DNA of 64,000 nucleotides from Hexactinellida sp. DTS-2022 (lineage: Eukaryota > Porifera > Hexactinellida): positions 3,720,001 through 3,784,000 of the forward strand of contig JAPNXP010000008.1 in the NCBI GenBank assembly GCA_028753945.1. Reading direction: 5' to 3'. Within the stretch, counting starts at the first letter, position 1. Each line of letters starts with the position of its first letter. The notes beneath the pieces were generated by a model that saw only the letters and a program-made list of their open reading frames with translations, was not told the DNA's origin and did no database searches. This document shows positions 9,567-20,060 of the stretch, in pieces. The translations under genes and the position numbers were made by a program.

Positions 9567-11907
9567 TCATTCAGTTTTAGTTTTTCTAAACATCTTTAAG
9601 AAGCGTTTAACAATTCCCTCTCCGTCTGATTGTATATCCAACCCGATATTCACACTCTGGGTGCTCAGTCGGTATATGAGTGCGAACCCAATCCCCACGG
9701 CTGTGCACACGAGACACAGCACGTTATAAGGCATGCTGAAATCAGGTGTGGCCAGTGATATTAGCAGCGGTCTGCTGTATATCAACTCCGCTTCTGTGAC
9801 GGGGGACCAGTCGTCGCTAGACAGGTGTGAGATTCCGCGAGAGAAGGAGCACGGCCTGAGTACAACAGGCGGAACGTAGAACCCGTGGTGCGCGTCAGGA
9901 GGATACTCGGTCCAGTGTAGAGTGGCTCTCTGGAAGTACACACATATCTTTAGTGTGGCGCGAGGCGGCAGAGCGTGTACCATCTCCAGCATCAGAGGCT
10001 GTGCCTTGTCTCTGGCTAGCTGCAGCCTGTGGAGCCGCGTGTAGTTAGATATGTCAGCTGATAGCTCCTGTCCGTTATGTAGGGTTAGACGCGTGTTTAT
10101 AGTGTGCGTGAATACTCGGAAGTACCAGGGGACCGTCTCTAGGTGGGTGAAGAGGAGAGAAGTGTTTAGCTGGTTTCTAATCTCGCTGCATATCTGTCCG
10201 TCCTCTAGTCCGCTGCTATACGTGTATCTGCGAAGAATAATAATACAGTAGAACCTCGTTAGTACGAACACGGTTAATACGAACACTATTTCAGTCCCCT
10301 TCAAAGTCTTTTCAGTACAAATGATATCGGTTAATACGAATTCCGGACAAGGCGAACGCATTTTGACGATCCCCTGGTGTTCGTACTAACGAGGTTCTAC
10401 TATAGTCTCTCATTTCTAATTGCGCCAATATAATAACACACCTGTCCACTAGTAGCACTTCCTGTGCGAGGAACTGCTCCTGGGTGTGTGGGGACAGCCA
10501 CTTCAGCTTGGGGTCCGCAGACCGTGAGCTGAGTAGCAGCTTGTAGAAGGGGGCGGATCGGAGCGGAGAAGAGCTGAAGACGAACTTGTGGCTCTTGGCC
10601 TGCAGGAGGTGAGGCTCGCTCAGCTCTGTGAAGTCCAGAGAGAGTCCGCTGCCCTCTCGGTCAGCCAGAGGACACAGGGAGCTGACGCCTGATCCGAATA
10701 GGTCGGACAGCGAGAACCCCCTCTTATGCCACTTCTTGGTATCGAATACGGTCGCCAGATACAGCTCTAGCCGGACAGCCAGCTGTCCCCCCTCCTCTGT
10801 GTAGTATATGTGCATAGCCAGAGAGTGGTAGAGGTTGTTGAAGAGAGATTTCGGGAGGAGCAGCTGGGAGAGACCCTCCTCGGGACAGGGCAGCATCTTC
10901 CTGAAGGGGGTCAAGTTGTTGGTGCAGACCGCCTCTCGGGGGATGGCGCCCTGCAGGAGCGAGGCGCCGGCGGGGAGGAGGCCCCACGGACGGAAGGTGT
11001 CGGAGGGGGCGACGGTGTTGGTCTCTTTCATCTCGTGGAGAGAGGAGGAGATCATCCCTCCCAGCGAGTGCACCAGGTCTCTCCACTGGGTAGTGACGTC
11101 TATTCAATGAGTAATTGTATTCTGGTTAAATATTTGTTCTTAAAGCTAAGGGACCTTACGTTACACAAAATTCCTCTAAATTTAGATACCCTCCTTGGTA
11201 GCGTTACGTAACGTTTGAACGTATCCTTTCTTATAAATTAATTGTCATACAGTTAACCTCCGTTGCAACGAAGTCGGATATAACGAAATAACCGTTAATA
11301 ACGAAATGGAGATTTTTCCCCAGAACACTAAATGCACTAATTATTATCTGCTTATAACCAATATCCGGATTTTTGAAGGAATTTACAGGTCCAAAGCACT
11401 TCGTTATAACGAGAGCACTGTATCTATAAGCTTACCTTTTCCCATACTCCCACTGGCATTCGCTCCCTCTTGCCCGAGCCAGGCCACCAGCTGCGCTCCC
11501 ACTGGCGCTACGGAGCGAGACAGGCCCCTCCCCCAGACCCCGTACCTCCAGTTGCTCTGCGTGAGAGACAGGTGCAGCTCCTGTACACGGTGCTTGTCGA
11601 GGATCTCCCCGAGCGCGCGAGGGAAGAGTCCGTAGTGCAGAGGGCCCGGACTCTGCTCCGAGGGGGGCGGCGGGTATAACGAGGTGAAGTTAAATAATAT
11701 TAGATACTTGTGTTGCTGAGGGAGTGCCTTTATGTGTAGGTTCTCGTAGAATCTCTCTTGTGTGAGTCTATAATAAATTAATAATAATATAATATCAATC
11801 TAGATTCTAGAGCTCCAATTATAATCCCAAGAAATACTCACCTACCTTGAGAGACAGGTAGAAGTGAGGCTGTATTGCAGTAACAATAGCAATATGTACA
11901 TGTACAT
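9567..11907 (-). CDS. PIGT: PIGT, GPI transamidase subunit (four exons)
   Basis: Exons on the minus strand: 11907-11846, 11767-11436, 11099-10442 and 10227-9567. Phases agree at every junction and the product is 570 aa (human 578). A signal peptide starts MYMYILLLLLQ. Family blocks follow in order: ERFYENLHIKAL, the HLSLTQSNWRYG region, REAVCTNNLTPF then LPC, LDT-type ETVPWYFRVFTHT, LHWTEYPPDAHHGFYV, and the membrane-proximal TPDFSMPYNVLCLVCT leading into the single C-terminal TM. PIGT is the luminal scaffold of the ER complex that attaches GPI anchors to proteins. Introns 2 and 3 each contain a pogo-like MITE (11250-11420 and 10246-10403). Exon 1 is short but its signal peptide and splice phase support it. 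Confidence 0.93.
10246..10403. mobile_element. pogo/Tigger-like MITE in PIGT intron 3 (GTTAGTACGAAC family)
   Basis: A unit of about 158 bp flanked by TA. It begins CAGTAGAACCTCGTTAGTAC and its right end is the inverse, GTACTAACGAGGTTCTACT. The 22-bp terminal match is almost perfect. Inside are further copies of GGTTAATACGAA. It fills most of the 214-bp intron. Partial relatives are seen at about 19465-19545 and 2316-2375. Confidence 0.82.
11250..11420. mobile_element. pogo/Tigger-like MITE in PIGT intron 2 (GTTATAACGAAGT family)
   Basis: A unit of about 171 bp, TA-flanked, left end CAGTTAACCTCCGTTGCAAC, right end CTTCGTTATAACGAGAGCACTG. The interior includes AAATGGAGATTTTTCCCCAG and ATATCCGGAT, shared with copies at 23073-23259, 56902-57081 and 60244-60397. 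Confidence 0.82.
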
Positions 11908-12077
11908 TGTGGGTAGAACTAATTAGAGAATTGAAATAAGATAGATTTTAGCTCCTGTCTTTGAAAAACATAGACTTTATTTGCTTCAACCATACATTTG
12001 ATTTCAGACTTAATTCTAGTAAAATTTCGTGATTCTAATAAAAATTTACATACATAAAAAATCAGAATAATATACTA

Positions 12078-12896
12078 CTAATGGAAGAAGATTTGAGCAA
12101 GATCGAAGTTAGCTCTAACAATAGTTCCATCCTCTGTTATTTCAATGCCAGTTGGTCTCCCAGAGGTAAACCAATGCTGGAAGATTTTACCCTTACAGGT
12201 GCTGATAGAAATCTCTCTGTTATCCTTGTCTGACACAGCGATATTGAAAAACTTATCAATGCAAATGAACAACGGTCCATTGCCTTGCTTGAGTTTAATG
12301 ATACTCTTCAATAGAACTCCTGCCATATTGAATAAGTGCACATTATAGTCCTCACCATTATCACAAACAATTATTTGTTTTCCATGTAATTTAACGTCTC
12401 TAGGGGTTGTGAGTTTGTACTTGCCTATTCTTCTGATGTACTTTAAATCTCCGCTCAGTACTACTACTCTGTTTCTGAAAGCATCCGCTACATAAACATC
12501 GTAATTGGTATCAATAGCAACCCCCATTGGCATTTTAACATCTCTCGTTTTACTCATTACAATCCTAGTGCACTCATTTCCATCGTACCTAACAATTCGT
12601 TTCAATACATTATCACTCACGACAGCGATATTATTATATACAACTATGGCATATGGGGATATGAACACGTCGCCACCGAAATTTGTTATGAAATATCCAT
12701 CGAAAGTGAATACCTTTATCCTCGTGTTACCGTTGTCAACAAGGAAAATATTGAGGTACGCGTCTAGCGCTATTCCTAGAATAAACCTTGAATCTCTCAG
12801 TTCGCCACCTAACTTGCCCACACGACAAAACGCTTCCGATCTATTCGAATATAACTTCTCTACACGTGAAGGGTTCTTTTCAAAGAGTTTTGACAT
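12078..12896 (-). CDS. NHL-repeat beta-propeller protein (short, propeller only)
   Basis: A 272-residue single-exon protein, start ATG at 12896-12894. After a short leader almost the whole chain is NHL-type repeats, each with the pattern G(I/V)A.D...(V/I)(Y/F)(V/L)(V/A)D..N.R(I/V). Examples are GIALDAYLNIFLVDNGNTRI near residue 42 and GVAIDTNYDVYVADAFRNRV near residue 125. Six repeats would make a propeller. No RING, B-box or coiled coil precedes it. NHL propellers generally bind RNA or protein partners; this one's ligand is unknown. A sister gene lies at 24350-25198. Confidence 0.82.
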   Translation of the reverse strand: MSKLFEKNPSRVEKLYSNRSEAFCRVGKLGGELRDSRFILGIALDAYLNIFLVDNGNTRIKVFTFDGYFITNFGGDVFISPYAIVVYNNIAVVSDNVLKRIVRYDGNECTRIVMSKTRDVKMPMGVAIDTNYDVYVADAFRNRVVVLSGDLKYIRRIGKYKLTTPRDVKLHGKQIIVCDNGEDYNVHLFNMAGVLLKSIIKLKQGNGPLFICIDKFFNIAVSDKDNREISISTCKGKIFQHWFTSGRPTGIEITEDGTIVRANFDLAQIFFH

Positions 12897-13238
12897 AATC
12901 CAATACAATTGCTAACCAGGGAAGTGCATATAAAACAACGAACTCTTCGTTCTCTGTCGCTTCGCTACGGTTTACAAAAAGCAACTATACGGTCATGCTT
13001 ATTCATTATAATCTCTATATTAAATCTCCATTTTCAATAACTTATTCTTCAATTCAACCTAACAACAACATACAAAATCGGGTAGGTACTAGGCAGGTAG
13101 ATAAATTGCCACTAAACTAAACGTTCAAGATATTCAACTACATGTCGGATGAAAAACTAGCTTTTAGGAACATTTTGAACAATATTGCGCTTATAGTTGT
13201 TTGCAAATGGTATGCAATCTAATTAAGTTGAATTCAAT

Positions 13239-14190
13239 CCGGTGTAAGCGCGATTTGGGTATCCAGCGATTTAGGGATCCCCGTCCCTAAAACACTAGCG
13301 TTTTTGGCCCTCTGGGTCCCTGAAACACTAGCGATATAGGGACGGGGATCCTAAATCGCTAGCGTTTTGTGATCGTGGGGTCCCTATATCGCTAGCGTTT
13401 TGTGGTCGTGGGGTCCCCAAATCGCTAGTGATACAGGACGCCAGTGTTTTGGGTATCCTCGTTTCTGTGCCCTAAATTACTAGAGATTTTTGGAACTAAG
13501 TTTACATAAAGTGAGTATATCCTAAACTAAAGGTCTAAAGTACCTAATTATGTGACTACTTGATGATATATAGATAGGTAATTATAATTCCTACGGTAGG
13601 CCTAACTAAAACACTACATCTCTTTGTAAATTTCACACGCCCTCTTATAGTTTGGGTCTGTCCACGCCAGTATCAGGATCCGGCGATCCGCATACTTTCT
13701 TCGTGAACAATCTGCACATTGTATCATTTTCCTCCTTCCTGAGTACGGCATTTACAAAATATATCGATCCTCTTTCTATTTCTAAAGATAGTGAAGGATT
13801 TGGCAATACAATGCAACCTCGATTATCCGGACTTTGATTATCCAGACTCTTCGATTATCCGGACACTCTATGTTGGTCCCAACTGTTATGTAATTATTTT
13901 ATCCGGACTCGATTATCCAGACTGTAAATTATCCGGACTCATTTGAGTGTTCCCAAAAAGTCCGGATAATCGAGGTTGCACCTGTTTATACGTTGAAGAC
14001 TATGCCTTGAGCGTATAGGTTGTATATGGTTGGCCTAGGCCATAGGCCTAGGGTATGCCTTGTGCCTATAGGTTCTATAACAGGCCTTGGGTGGGGTCCC
14101 TATATCTCTGAATTGATCCCTATATCGCTAGCGTTTTTGGGATCCAAGGGGTCCCTAAAACGCTGGATCCCTAAAACGCGCTTACACCGG
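13239..14190. mobile_element. Non-autonomous DNA transposon with CGCTAGCG subterminal repeats
   Basis: A 952-bp unit with 14-bp terminal inverted repeats CCGGTGTAAGCGCG (13239-13252) and its complement (14177-14190). Both ends carry many copies of a motif centred on the palindrome CGCTAGCG, usually followed by TTTTG and preceded by GGGTCCCTA or GGGATCC. They are dense at 13260-13450 and again at 14090-14176. No transposase is encoded. The centre contains a nested pogo-like MITE (13809-13984). I could not find a clear target duplication, so the superfamily is open. Confidence 0.75.
13809..13984. mobile_element. pogo-like MITE nested in the 13239-14190 element (GATTATCCGGACT family)
   Basis: A unit of about 176 bp preceded by TA. 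Left end CAATGCAACCTCGATTATCC, right end GGATAATCGAGGTTGCACCTG. Between the ends the word GATTATCCGGACT recurs in both orientations. It interrupts the larger element, so it inserted later. Confidence 0.75.
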
Positions 14191-14437
14191 ACACAACAAA
14201 CTATAAATAAATAAACAAACAAATACACAACAATCAAGTTGTAATTATATACACCGGTATGCTCGTTTGTCACTACCGCATTGTTTAACAATTGACTTTT
14301 GTAATTCTATAAGTAGAATTTCCTTTCAAATAACTAATAGTTTTAATTGAAACGAAGCGAAGTGTGAATTATAAACTTTTGCAAACGAGTATGCTCAAAA
14401 TATAAAATCAGCCTACATATCAATCAAACTATTCATT

Positions 14438-15037
14438 CTAAAGAGACTCTGGAATAAACTTCTCGAAATACACAAGTGGTTTCAGCTGCTCTGCAAATGA
14501 ATGCATTTCTTTCGCCAAATCCTCGCAGAACTTAGGTCTGATCGCCGAGAGCTCGACTAAATACTCCTTTGCAAGTGGCTGGTACCCTTCTGCCTGAGTT
14601 GGGTCTTTCACTGGATTGTAGAACTTGCTAATTATAACACGCATGTCTCCTTTCTTGAACACATGGCCTTTAGAAACCAACTCAAAGTCTTTCTTGAACC
14701 CGATGCTGCTCAGGAACTTTGGAAGCGCCTCGCTAGTGCCTGCCTGCACACAGGTGCGGAGCGCCACTAATCTGCTGGAATCGGCTGAGTCCGTCTGTCC
14801 ATAGTAAGTTAGCAACCATGGATATCCCTCGTGCATCAGGGAGCGACGCGCTCGTAGACTCATGGAGACGTTGCCCGCGGCCAGCTGTATGGTATACGCA
14901 ATCTCCAGGTCGCAGAACGGGATGGAGCCGCTGGCGGCATCCTCGCAGAGACCGCGCAGTAAGTGCAAGAGAGCCTGCAGCGTCTCGTTGCTACTGACAC
15001 TCCCGTGGAGAAAATGCTGCACGCTGCTTGTGGGCAT
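14438..15037 (-). CDS. MED18: MED18, Mediator head-module subunit
   Basis: A 199-residue single-exon gene on the minus strand (human 208 aa). Family blocks seen: FLHGSVSS near the N-terminus, LLHLLRGLCED, SLRARRSL, then PWLLTYYGQTD. The segment FKKDFELVSKGHVFKKGDM leads into KEYLVELSAI, and the end is FAEQLKPLVYFEKFIP. MED18 pairs with MED20 in the Mediator head, contacting RNA polymerase II. The start ATG at 15037-15035 precedes the first conserved block by only seven residues, as in other species. Confidence 0.94.
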   Translation of the reverse strand: MPTSSVQHFLHGSVSSNETLQALLHLLRGLCEDAASGSIPFCDLEIAYTIQLAAGNVSMSLRARRSLMHEGYPWLLTYYGQTDSADSSRLVALRTCVQAGTSEALPKFLSSIGFKKDFELVSKGHVFKKGDMRVIISKFYNPVKDPTQAEGYQPLAKEYLVELSAIRPKFCEDLAKEMHSFAEQLKPLVYFEKFIPESL

Positions 15038-15506
15038 CTGTAGTCAACTGATATAAGACTATAAGTAATGTGTAGGATGAAATTACTTATAGGCTATTGG
15101 GCTGATATTTACTTTTTCGCGAGAACTAGTCCCTGGGCAATAGTTTGTATGAAATAAGTTGCAATAAGACGAATGTTTTCAAAATTATACCCCAACTTGA
15201 ATTATTTAGAACAAATTCAATTGAAAATATCAAGATTCAGTGTTTTTCATTACTTTTACACGTAATAAACTAACTAAAAGCCAAATCAACTCATCTTTCA
15301 AATATTCATTTGATTAGCTGTACATTTGCTGGCTGCTTACGGCACAATGACCTAACCAGTGTGAGCACCTATATTTATACAACGTATTACATCTAAAGCA
15401 TAAAGAAATGCATATAGTGTTTCATTAATTTATAAGCAGTAAACTTAATTTTTTTGAAAATTTATTTTTATTAACTTCCCAGTTTACTTTAGTAATTGGA
15501 CTAGCA

Positions 15507-16580
15507 ATGTCTTCGAGGGAAGACCTAACAGATTTCGATGACCACTCCGGTCCCTATGACAACAAAGGCTCTGCTCCTCCCGATGAGAACACTGCCACTA
15601 CTTCGGGAGAGGAGAAACGAGAAGATTTCGGGGTGGAAGAATCAACTAAGGAAGATCCCAAGAGAAGAGCGACTCGTAAAATGAGGAAGATTAGTTTCCT
15701 GCGCGTATTGATGATGCTGTACAATGTTACGTTCATGGTGCTCAGTGTTGTTATTCTCAGTGTTGGGATTTACCTGCTCGTGTCGGGAAACGACGTTTCT
15801 TTCGCTATTAGCAACTTTCTGTCCGGGAGTATTATCGTGATCATAGTCGGCGTTGTGATGCTGGGCCTGAGCATAATGGGACTCATCACTGCTATTTTCC
15901 CGTTCCACGGCCTGCTCTGGCTCTACGCGATTCTCATGTCTCTGGTGTTTGGCGTGGAGATAGGGATTGGGGTCTGGGGGTTCGTGGTGAGAAGCGACAT
16001 CACTATAAGTAAGTTCATAAGTTGGTTATGTCTATTTATAATGCTGGCATTCGAGGAGTTTATAGACTAACGCGTTACCTGAAAGAGGATTTGTATTTGT
16101 GATTTACCTAATTTTTATTTGTTTATAGATCTCCGCGAAGAGTTCCAGTTCGGAATCAGGACGGAGTTCGGTAACGATAACGCTCTCTACGTTAACACCA
16201 TTAACGCCATTCAGGACGCTTTCGACTGCTGCGGCTACTACGGATACAGAGACTGGGACACCTCGAGCTACCTAAATATAACTTTCAGCGGACAGAGTTT
16301 CGTGCTCTACCCTAGGAGCTGCTGTGATAGTTCATTCACAACTTTCCAAGGGAATGAGTATTGTAACGCTACGCTACTGGTCAGCTTGATGGTGCCCGGG
16401 TGCAATAACAAGGTGAACCGCTTTGCAGACGGCTTAGTGAGTGGCATCGGATTTATCGGAGTGGGGTTAGCGCTTATTCAGACCGTAGGCATCCTTATGG
16501 CGCTCTTTCTAAGCTGCTACAAACACAAATACAAAGAAATGAAACTATCAAAGATGCCTAGCTTTGCAAAAGTTGTTTAG
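15507..16580 (+). CDS. Tetraspanin (two exons)
   Basis: Exons 15507-16008 and 16129-16580 joined across a 120-bp GT-AG intron (phase 1); 317 aa. An acidic cytoplasmic tail of about 60 residues precedes TM1 (FLRVLMMLYNVTFMVLSVVI region), which is longer than usual for the family. TM2 and TM3 follow, then the large extracellular loop. The loop has the diagnostic CCG (FDCCGYYGYRDW), a second pair PRSCC and a distal Cys in VPGC, with two sequons. TM4 and a short basic tail end the protein. Tetraspanins organise membrane microdomains with integrins and Ig proteins. The paralogue cannot be named. Confidence 0.93.
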
Positions 16581-17292
16581 CTAAAGCTTTCAGCTCGTGG
16601 ATAAGACTATTTTATATAAATTGGTGTTTCTATACCTGAGATTTAGCTGCCTCTATATGCACGTGTTGTCATTTTATTTTGTTTATGAGTTATCCTATGT
16701 TTAGATATCCACTAGAAATAATTTGTTAATTAATTAAGCCAGTGTTAATGGTAATATTGTTTCAGCTCCATACGAATTCAATAAGAGGATGCGGGCGGGT
16801 GGCATCTCATTATCATTATCACATTACAGTGGAATTGGTTTATTCGTAACTCGGGTTTTGTTGCAAGAATAGTTGCTAATAGGGGAATTTTCTTTAAAAA
16901 AGGTAAAACATGATTAGACGTAGTTATTCATCATTCTCATTCTCATAATTAATATAATTAATCATGAGAGAATAGATTTATTGAGGAAGTCCGACTTGGA
17001 AAAATTATCAAGTCACATAATCAACCTAAATAAGTCGACACAATACTTATGTGTACGTGTTAATTGTTATAGTAAATCATTATTATTATTTGTGCGAGTA
17101 TGTAATTGTTTTCGTCGTTTATTAAGTTTGAGTTGCTCAAAAGTGATTTTTTTGAATGTCTAATTGCAACTTTGAGTTATGTACAACTCTGTGGACACCT
17201 AACTTTGGGCTGTGGAGAAGTTGTTGCATTGATTGGTAATTATTGGATATCAAATAGACACAATAGAATGTTAGAAATGTATGGACACAAAT

Positions 17293-17630
17293 AACTGATT
17301 GGATAAATGAACTACCTTCGACCAATTAGATTACAGTCTCAGATAGGCATTCTATAACGCCACTTAACAATTGATGGAGGCACTAAAATCCTTTTATACG
17401 AATTGAATGCTAGCTGATAATCCATACTGGAAAACCCTCGAATTTAATAGGCTAAAAGTTTTGTCACCTTTTGAGAGGGAACATATGAATATTTTTCTTA
17501 GATATTAGAACTTGTTCCTAGAAACATTATTTCCCACCCCCCTGCCAAATTTCAAGCCTGTAGCCCTTACCAGTTCCTCAATCAATTCTGAACAAACAAA
17601 TAAACAAAAAAAATCATTGTAATCTATATA
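17293..17630. repeat. Direct repeat, copy 1
   Basis: Runs from ATAACTGATTGG to the A-rich tail (GAACAAACAAATAAACA then ATCATTGT). It is about 90% alike by eye to copy 2 at 18192-18530. Shared landmarks are TACGAATTGAATGCTAGCTG, ACTGGAAAACCCTCG and TTAGATATTAGAACTTG. The CAAA-rich tail followed by TATATA suggests the end of a dispersed element rather than a local duplication. Confidence 0.75.
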
Positions 17631-18191
17631 TACAAGCTGCTCGTCCGCGCTACGCGCGTTCTTACAACTTGCACTCGGGCCTGTGGCCCTCGCTTGTATT
17701 CTAACACATGCCTTTTCAAAATCAATGCCGGTTGTTTTTAAATACATACTCCAATAGACTTAATGCAAATTGAGTAATGTATGTGCATGATTGAGCTCAA
17801 ACTGAATTTAGTCGCCTATAAAAAAATGTCAAAGGCCCTATACACAGGTCGATTATATTAGGGGGAATCATATGGGTAATATTTATGTGACCGCTAGTGA
17901 CCCACATAACAGTAATGCTATTGTTCAGAGTAGGGCTGTGCCCCCCCTAAGCTGTCTATATCCGTGGGCCCCAGCCATAGGTATATACGTATAAAAGGAC
18001 AGAGCAAATGAATTGGGAAATACTAATCAGCGCCTGATTGTTGAATATTTATGCTAATTAGAACTGACATTTTTCTAGATATTATCGCATGTCCGTGTAT
18101 AATAATATACCAACTCCAAATAGAAAATTAATTAAATATCACTAAGGAACTGTACAACCTAGAAATGTATAGATAGACAGAGGGAACACAA

Positions 18192-18530
18192 TAACTGATT
18201 GGACGAATGAACTTCCTCTTGACCAATTAAATTACAGTCGCAGATAGGCAATCTATAATGCACACTTAACAATTGGTAGAGGCACTAAAATCCTTTTATA
18301 CGAATTGAATGCTAGCTGCTAATCCATACTGGAAAACCCTCGAATTTAATAGGCTAAAGTTTTGTCACCTTTAGGGAAGGGAAGATGTGAATATTTTTCT
18401 TAGATATTAGAACTTGTTTCTAGATACACTATTCCCTATCCCCCTGCTAAATTTCAAGTATGTAGCTCTTACCAGTTCCTCAATCAATTCTGAACAAACA
18501 AACAAAAAAACAAATCATTGTGATTTAATA
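18192..18530. repeat. Direct repeat, copy 2
   Basis: Second copy of the 340-bp unit, same orientation as 17293-17630, about 560 bp after the end of copy 1. It ends in GAACAAACAAACAAAAAAAC and ATCATTGTGA, directly against the start of the Helitron-like segment. Confidence 0.75.
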
Positions 18531-19451
18531 TATAAGATAAAGTAGTAGGTTTGTGTGTATGTCTGTCATCACATCTCCTCCGAGAGTTCACAACAGATCT
18601 GAACCAAAAAATTTGTATGCCATCTAGGAGTTACCCCACCACCCTGAATAAGGAGTTTTTAAGAGATATTTACATTCCTCGCGAAGTTAACTCAAAATAT
18701 GTGATTTTTTTGGCACCTTCCCATACATTTCAATGGGAATTATCAAAAGTTCACAGTGCTGCTAGAAAAACATTTCAAACGTGCAATCTAGGTTTTAGTG
18801 TATGAGGAATCCAAATATGATATTTTAAAGTACATATAATGTATAATTTGCAATTTACCACATGCATATTTTTCACACTTTGCGAGGGACCGACCTTGAC
18901 CTATCAGATTGCAGAGTTCTCACATTATTCTGACTCGAGTTTTATTGGCCTATAATTCAATGGGTCAATTGTGTATGAAAGAAAACAACAATTGAATGTC
19001 CCTTGCTATAGAACTAGGACACCATGACATAATACAGAGTCAAAACATAACAACATACTAACCAACTGGAATTCACAGCTTACAACTAATCTAACTCTAC
19101 AGGACAGATTAATTTTCCCTGCACAATTCTGGGTACTGTCAGGAAGCACGTAAATTTCAAGTTTCATTTTTACAACACTCTAAGCCCCAATACTGACAAA
19201 TGATACTTCGAATATACAGTTATCTTCTGTACTTCCCAAGTGGTAATACCACTAAAGAGGTACAGATATAACAAGTTCGTTGGAACATAATGATATTTTG
19301 CAGAAATTACCAAGAAGCCTTTTTGTGGCGGAGGGCGGCGCTTCGGCTATTAGTAATACTATCAATAACATATGTAAATATGATTATTTACTCATTATAA
19401 GACATCCCGTGAATTTGAATACCGCGGCGAAGCGCGGGTACAAAGCTAGTT
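18530..19451 (+). mobile_element. Helitron-like non-autonomous element (candidate)
   Basis: The 3' end at 19422-19451 has a GC-rich hairpin (CCGCG, loop GCGAAG-like, CGCGG) followed after about eight bases by CTAG and then T, the layout of Helitron 3' termini. The 5' side (TATATAAGATAAAGTAG then GTTTGTGTGTATGTCTGTC) resembles the opening of animal Helitron-like MITEs as I remember them. No Rep/helicase gene is present. The exact 5' boundary is uncertain; an alternative 5' end with TCTATATATACAAGCTGCTC lies at 17620. Confidence 0.5.
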
Positions 19452-19556
19452 TAATATATAAGATTACACCGGTTAATTAATACGAATTTGGATGAGTGCA
19501 CATTTTGACGGTCCCTTGGTGTACGTATACGATGTTCTACTGTACTATAATAGCAT

Positions 19557-19859
19557 ATGGCCACTGACGAGCCCACGTTAATTATAAAGTCTCACTACTA
19601 TGAGCTACAACGAGATATCCAGCCACAAACGCTGGCTGTGGTGATGCTCCGAAGAGGATTGCTGAGCGAAGCAGAGCTCGCTACGATCTCCGGTCTCGCC
19701 AGTAGGGACGAAGCAGCTGATACACTGATCAGAAGCTTAGCTGGGAAGGGAAAAGAGGAATTGATAAACTTTGCTGAATGTTTGAGTGAAGATAACTCAA
19801 AGGAACAGCATCACTTGTTGGGACAAAACTTGAAAAAAGATTTGGCTAATTTACCATAA
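19557..19859 (+). CDS. CARD-only protein
   Basis: A 100-residue single-exon protein. Residues about 12-95 fit a caspase recruitment domain: a helix with TLAVVMLRRGLLSEAEL, the break ISGLASRDEAADTLIRSL, then AGKGKEELINFAECL and a final helix ending in LKKDL. The GLLS.AEL and KG.....F..CL spacing is typical of CARDs. CARDs pair with other CARDs in caspase activation and innate signalling. A CARD-only protein usually acts as an adaptor or decoy inhibitor. There is no catalytic or second domain. The assignment is by pattern only. Confidence 0.68.
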   Translation: MATDEPTLIIKSHYYELQRDIQPQTLAVVMLRRGLLSEAELATISGLASRDEAADTLIRSLAGKGKEELINFAECLSEDNSKEQHHLLGQNLKKDLANLP

Positions 19860-20060
19860 TTTTACAAATATCTAAAATGAATTTATTACTTTCCTCCTGA
19901 CAAGTATTGGTCCATGGTTCAATACAAATATTTTTAACAGAACGTAACTAGGTAGTAGGTTCTGAAGTTTACATACTTTCTGTTTGGAGGTCTAGATAAG
20001 CTCGGTCCAAACTAATCTACTTTGGTTTTAATTCACAAAACTAATCCCCCTCTCCTCTCC

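Larger units (their letters stand above)
16581..19556. other. 3-kb gene-free, repeat-rich gap
   Basis: No conserved protein is visible on either strand. The gap holds a pair of about 340-bp direct repeats (17293-17630 and 18192-18530), a Helitron-like segment ending near 19451, and a half-MITE at about 19465-19545. It separates the tetraspanin from the CARD gene. Confidence 0.55.

Noticed and set aside
10312-11073. Single 253-codon frame as the PIGT exon
   Set aside because: Its 3' part reads through the intron and MITE; the donor after 10442 restores the family sequence.
14020-14070. GGCCTAGG palindromes as an independent hairpin element
   Set aside because: Short, imperfect and inside the 13239-14190 element; no boundaries can be drawn.
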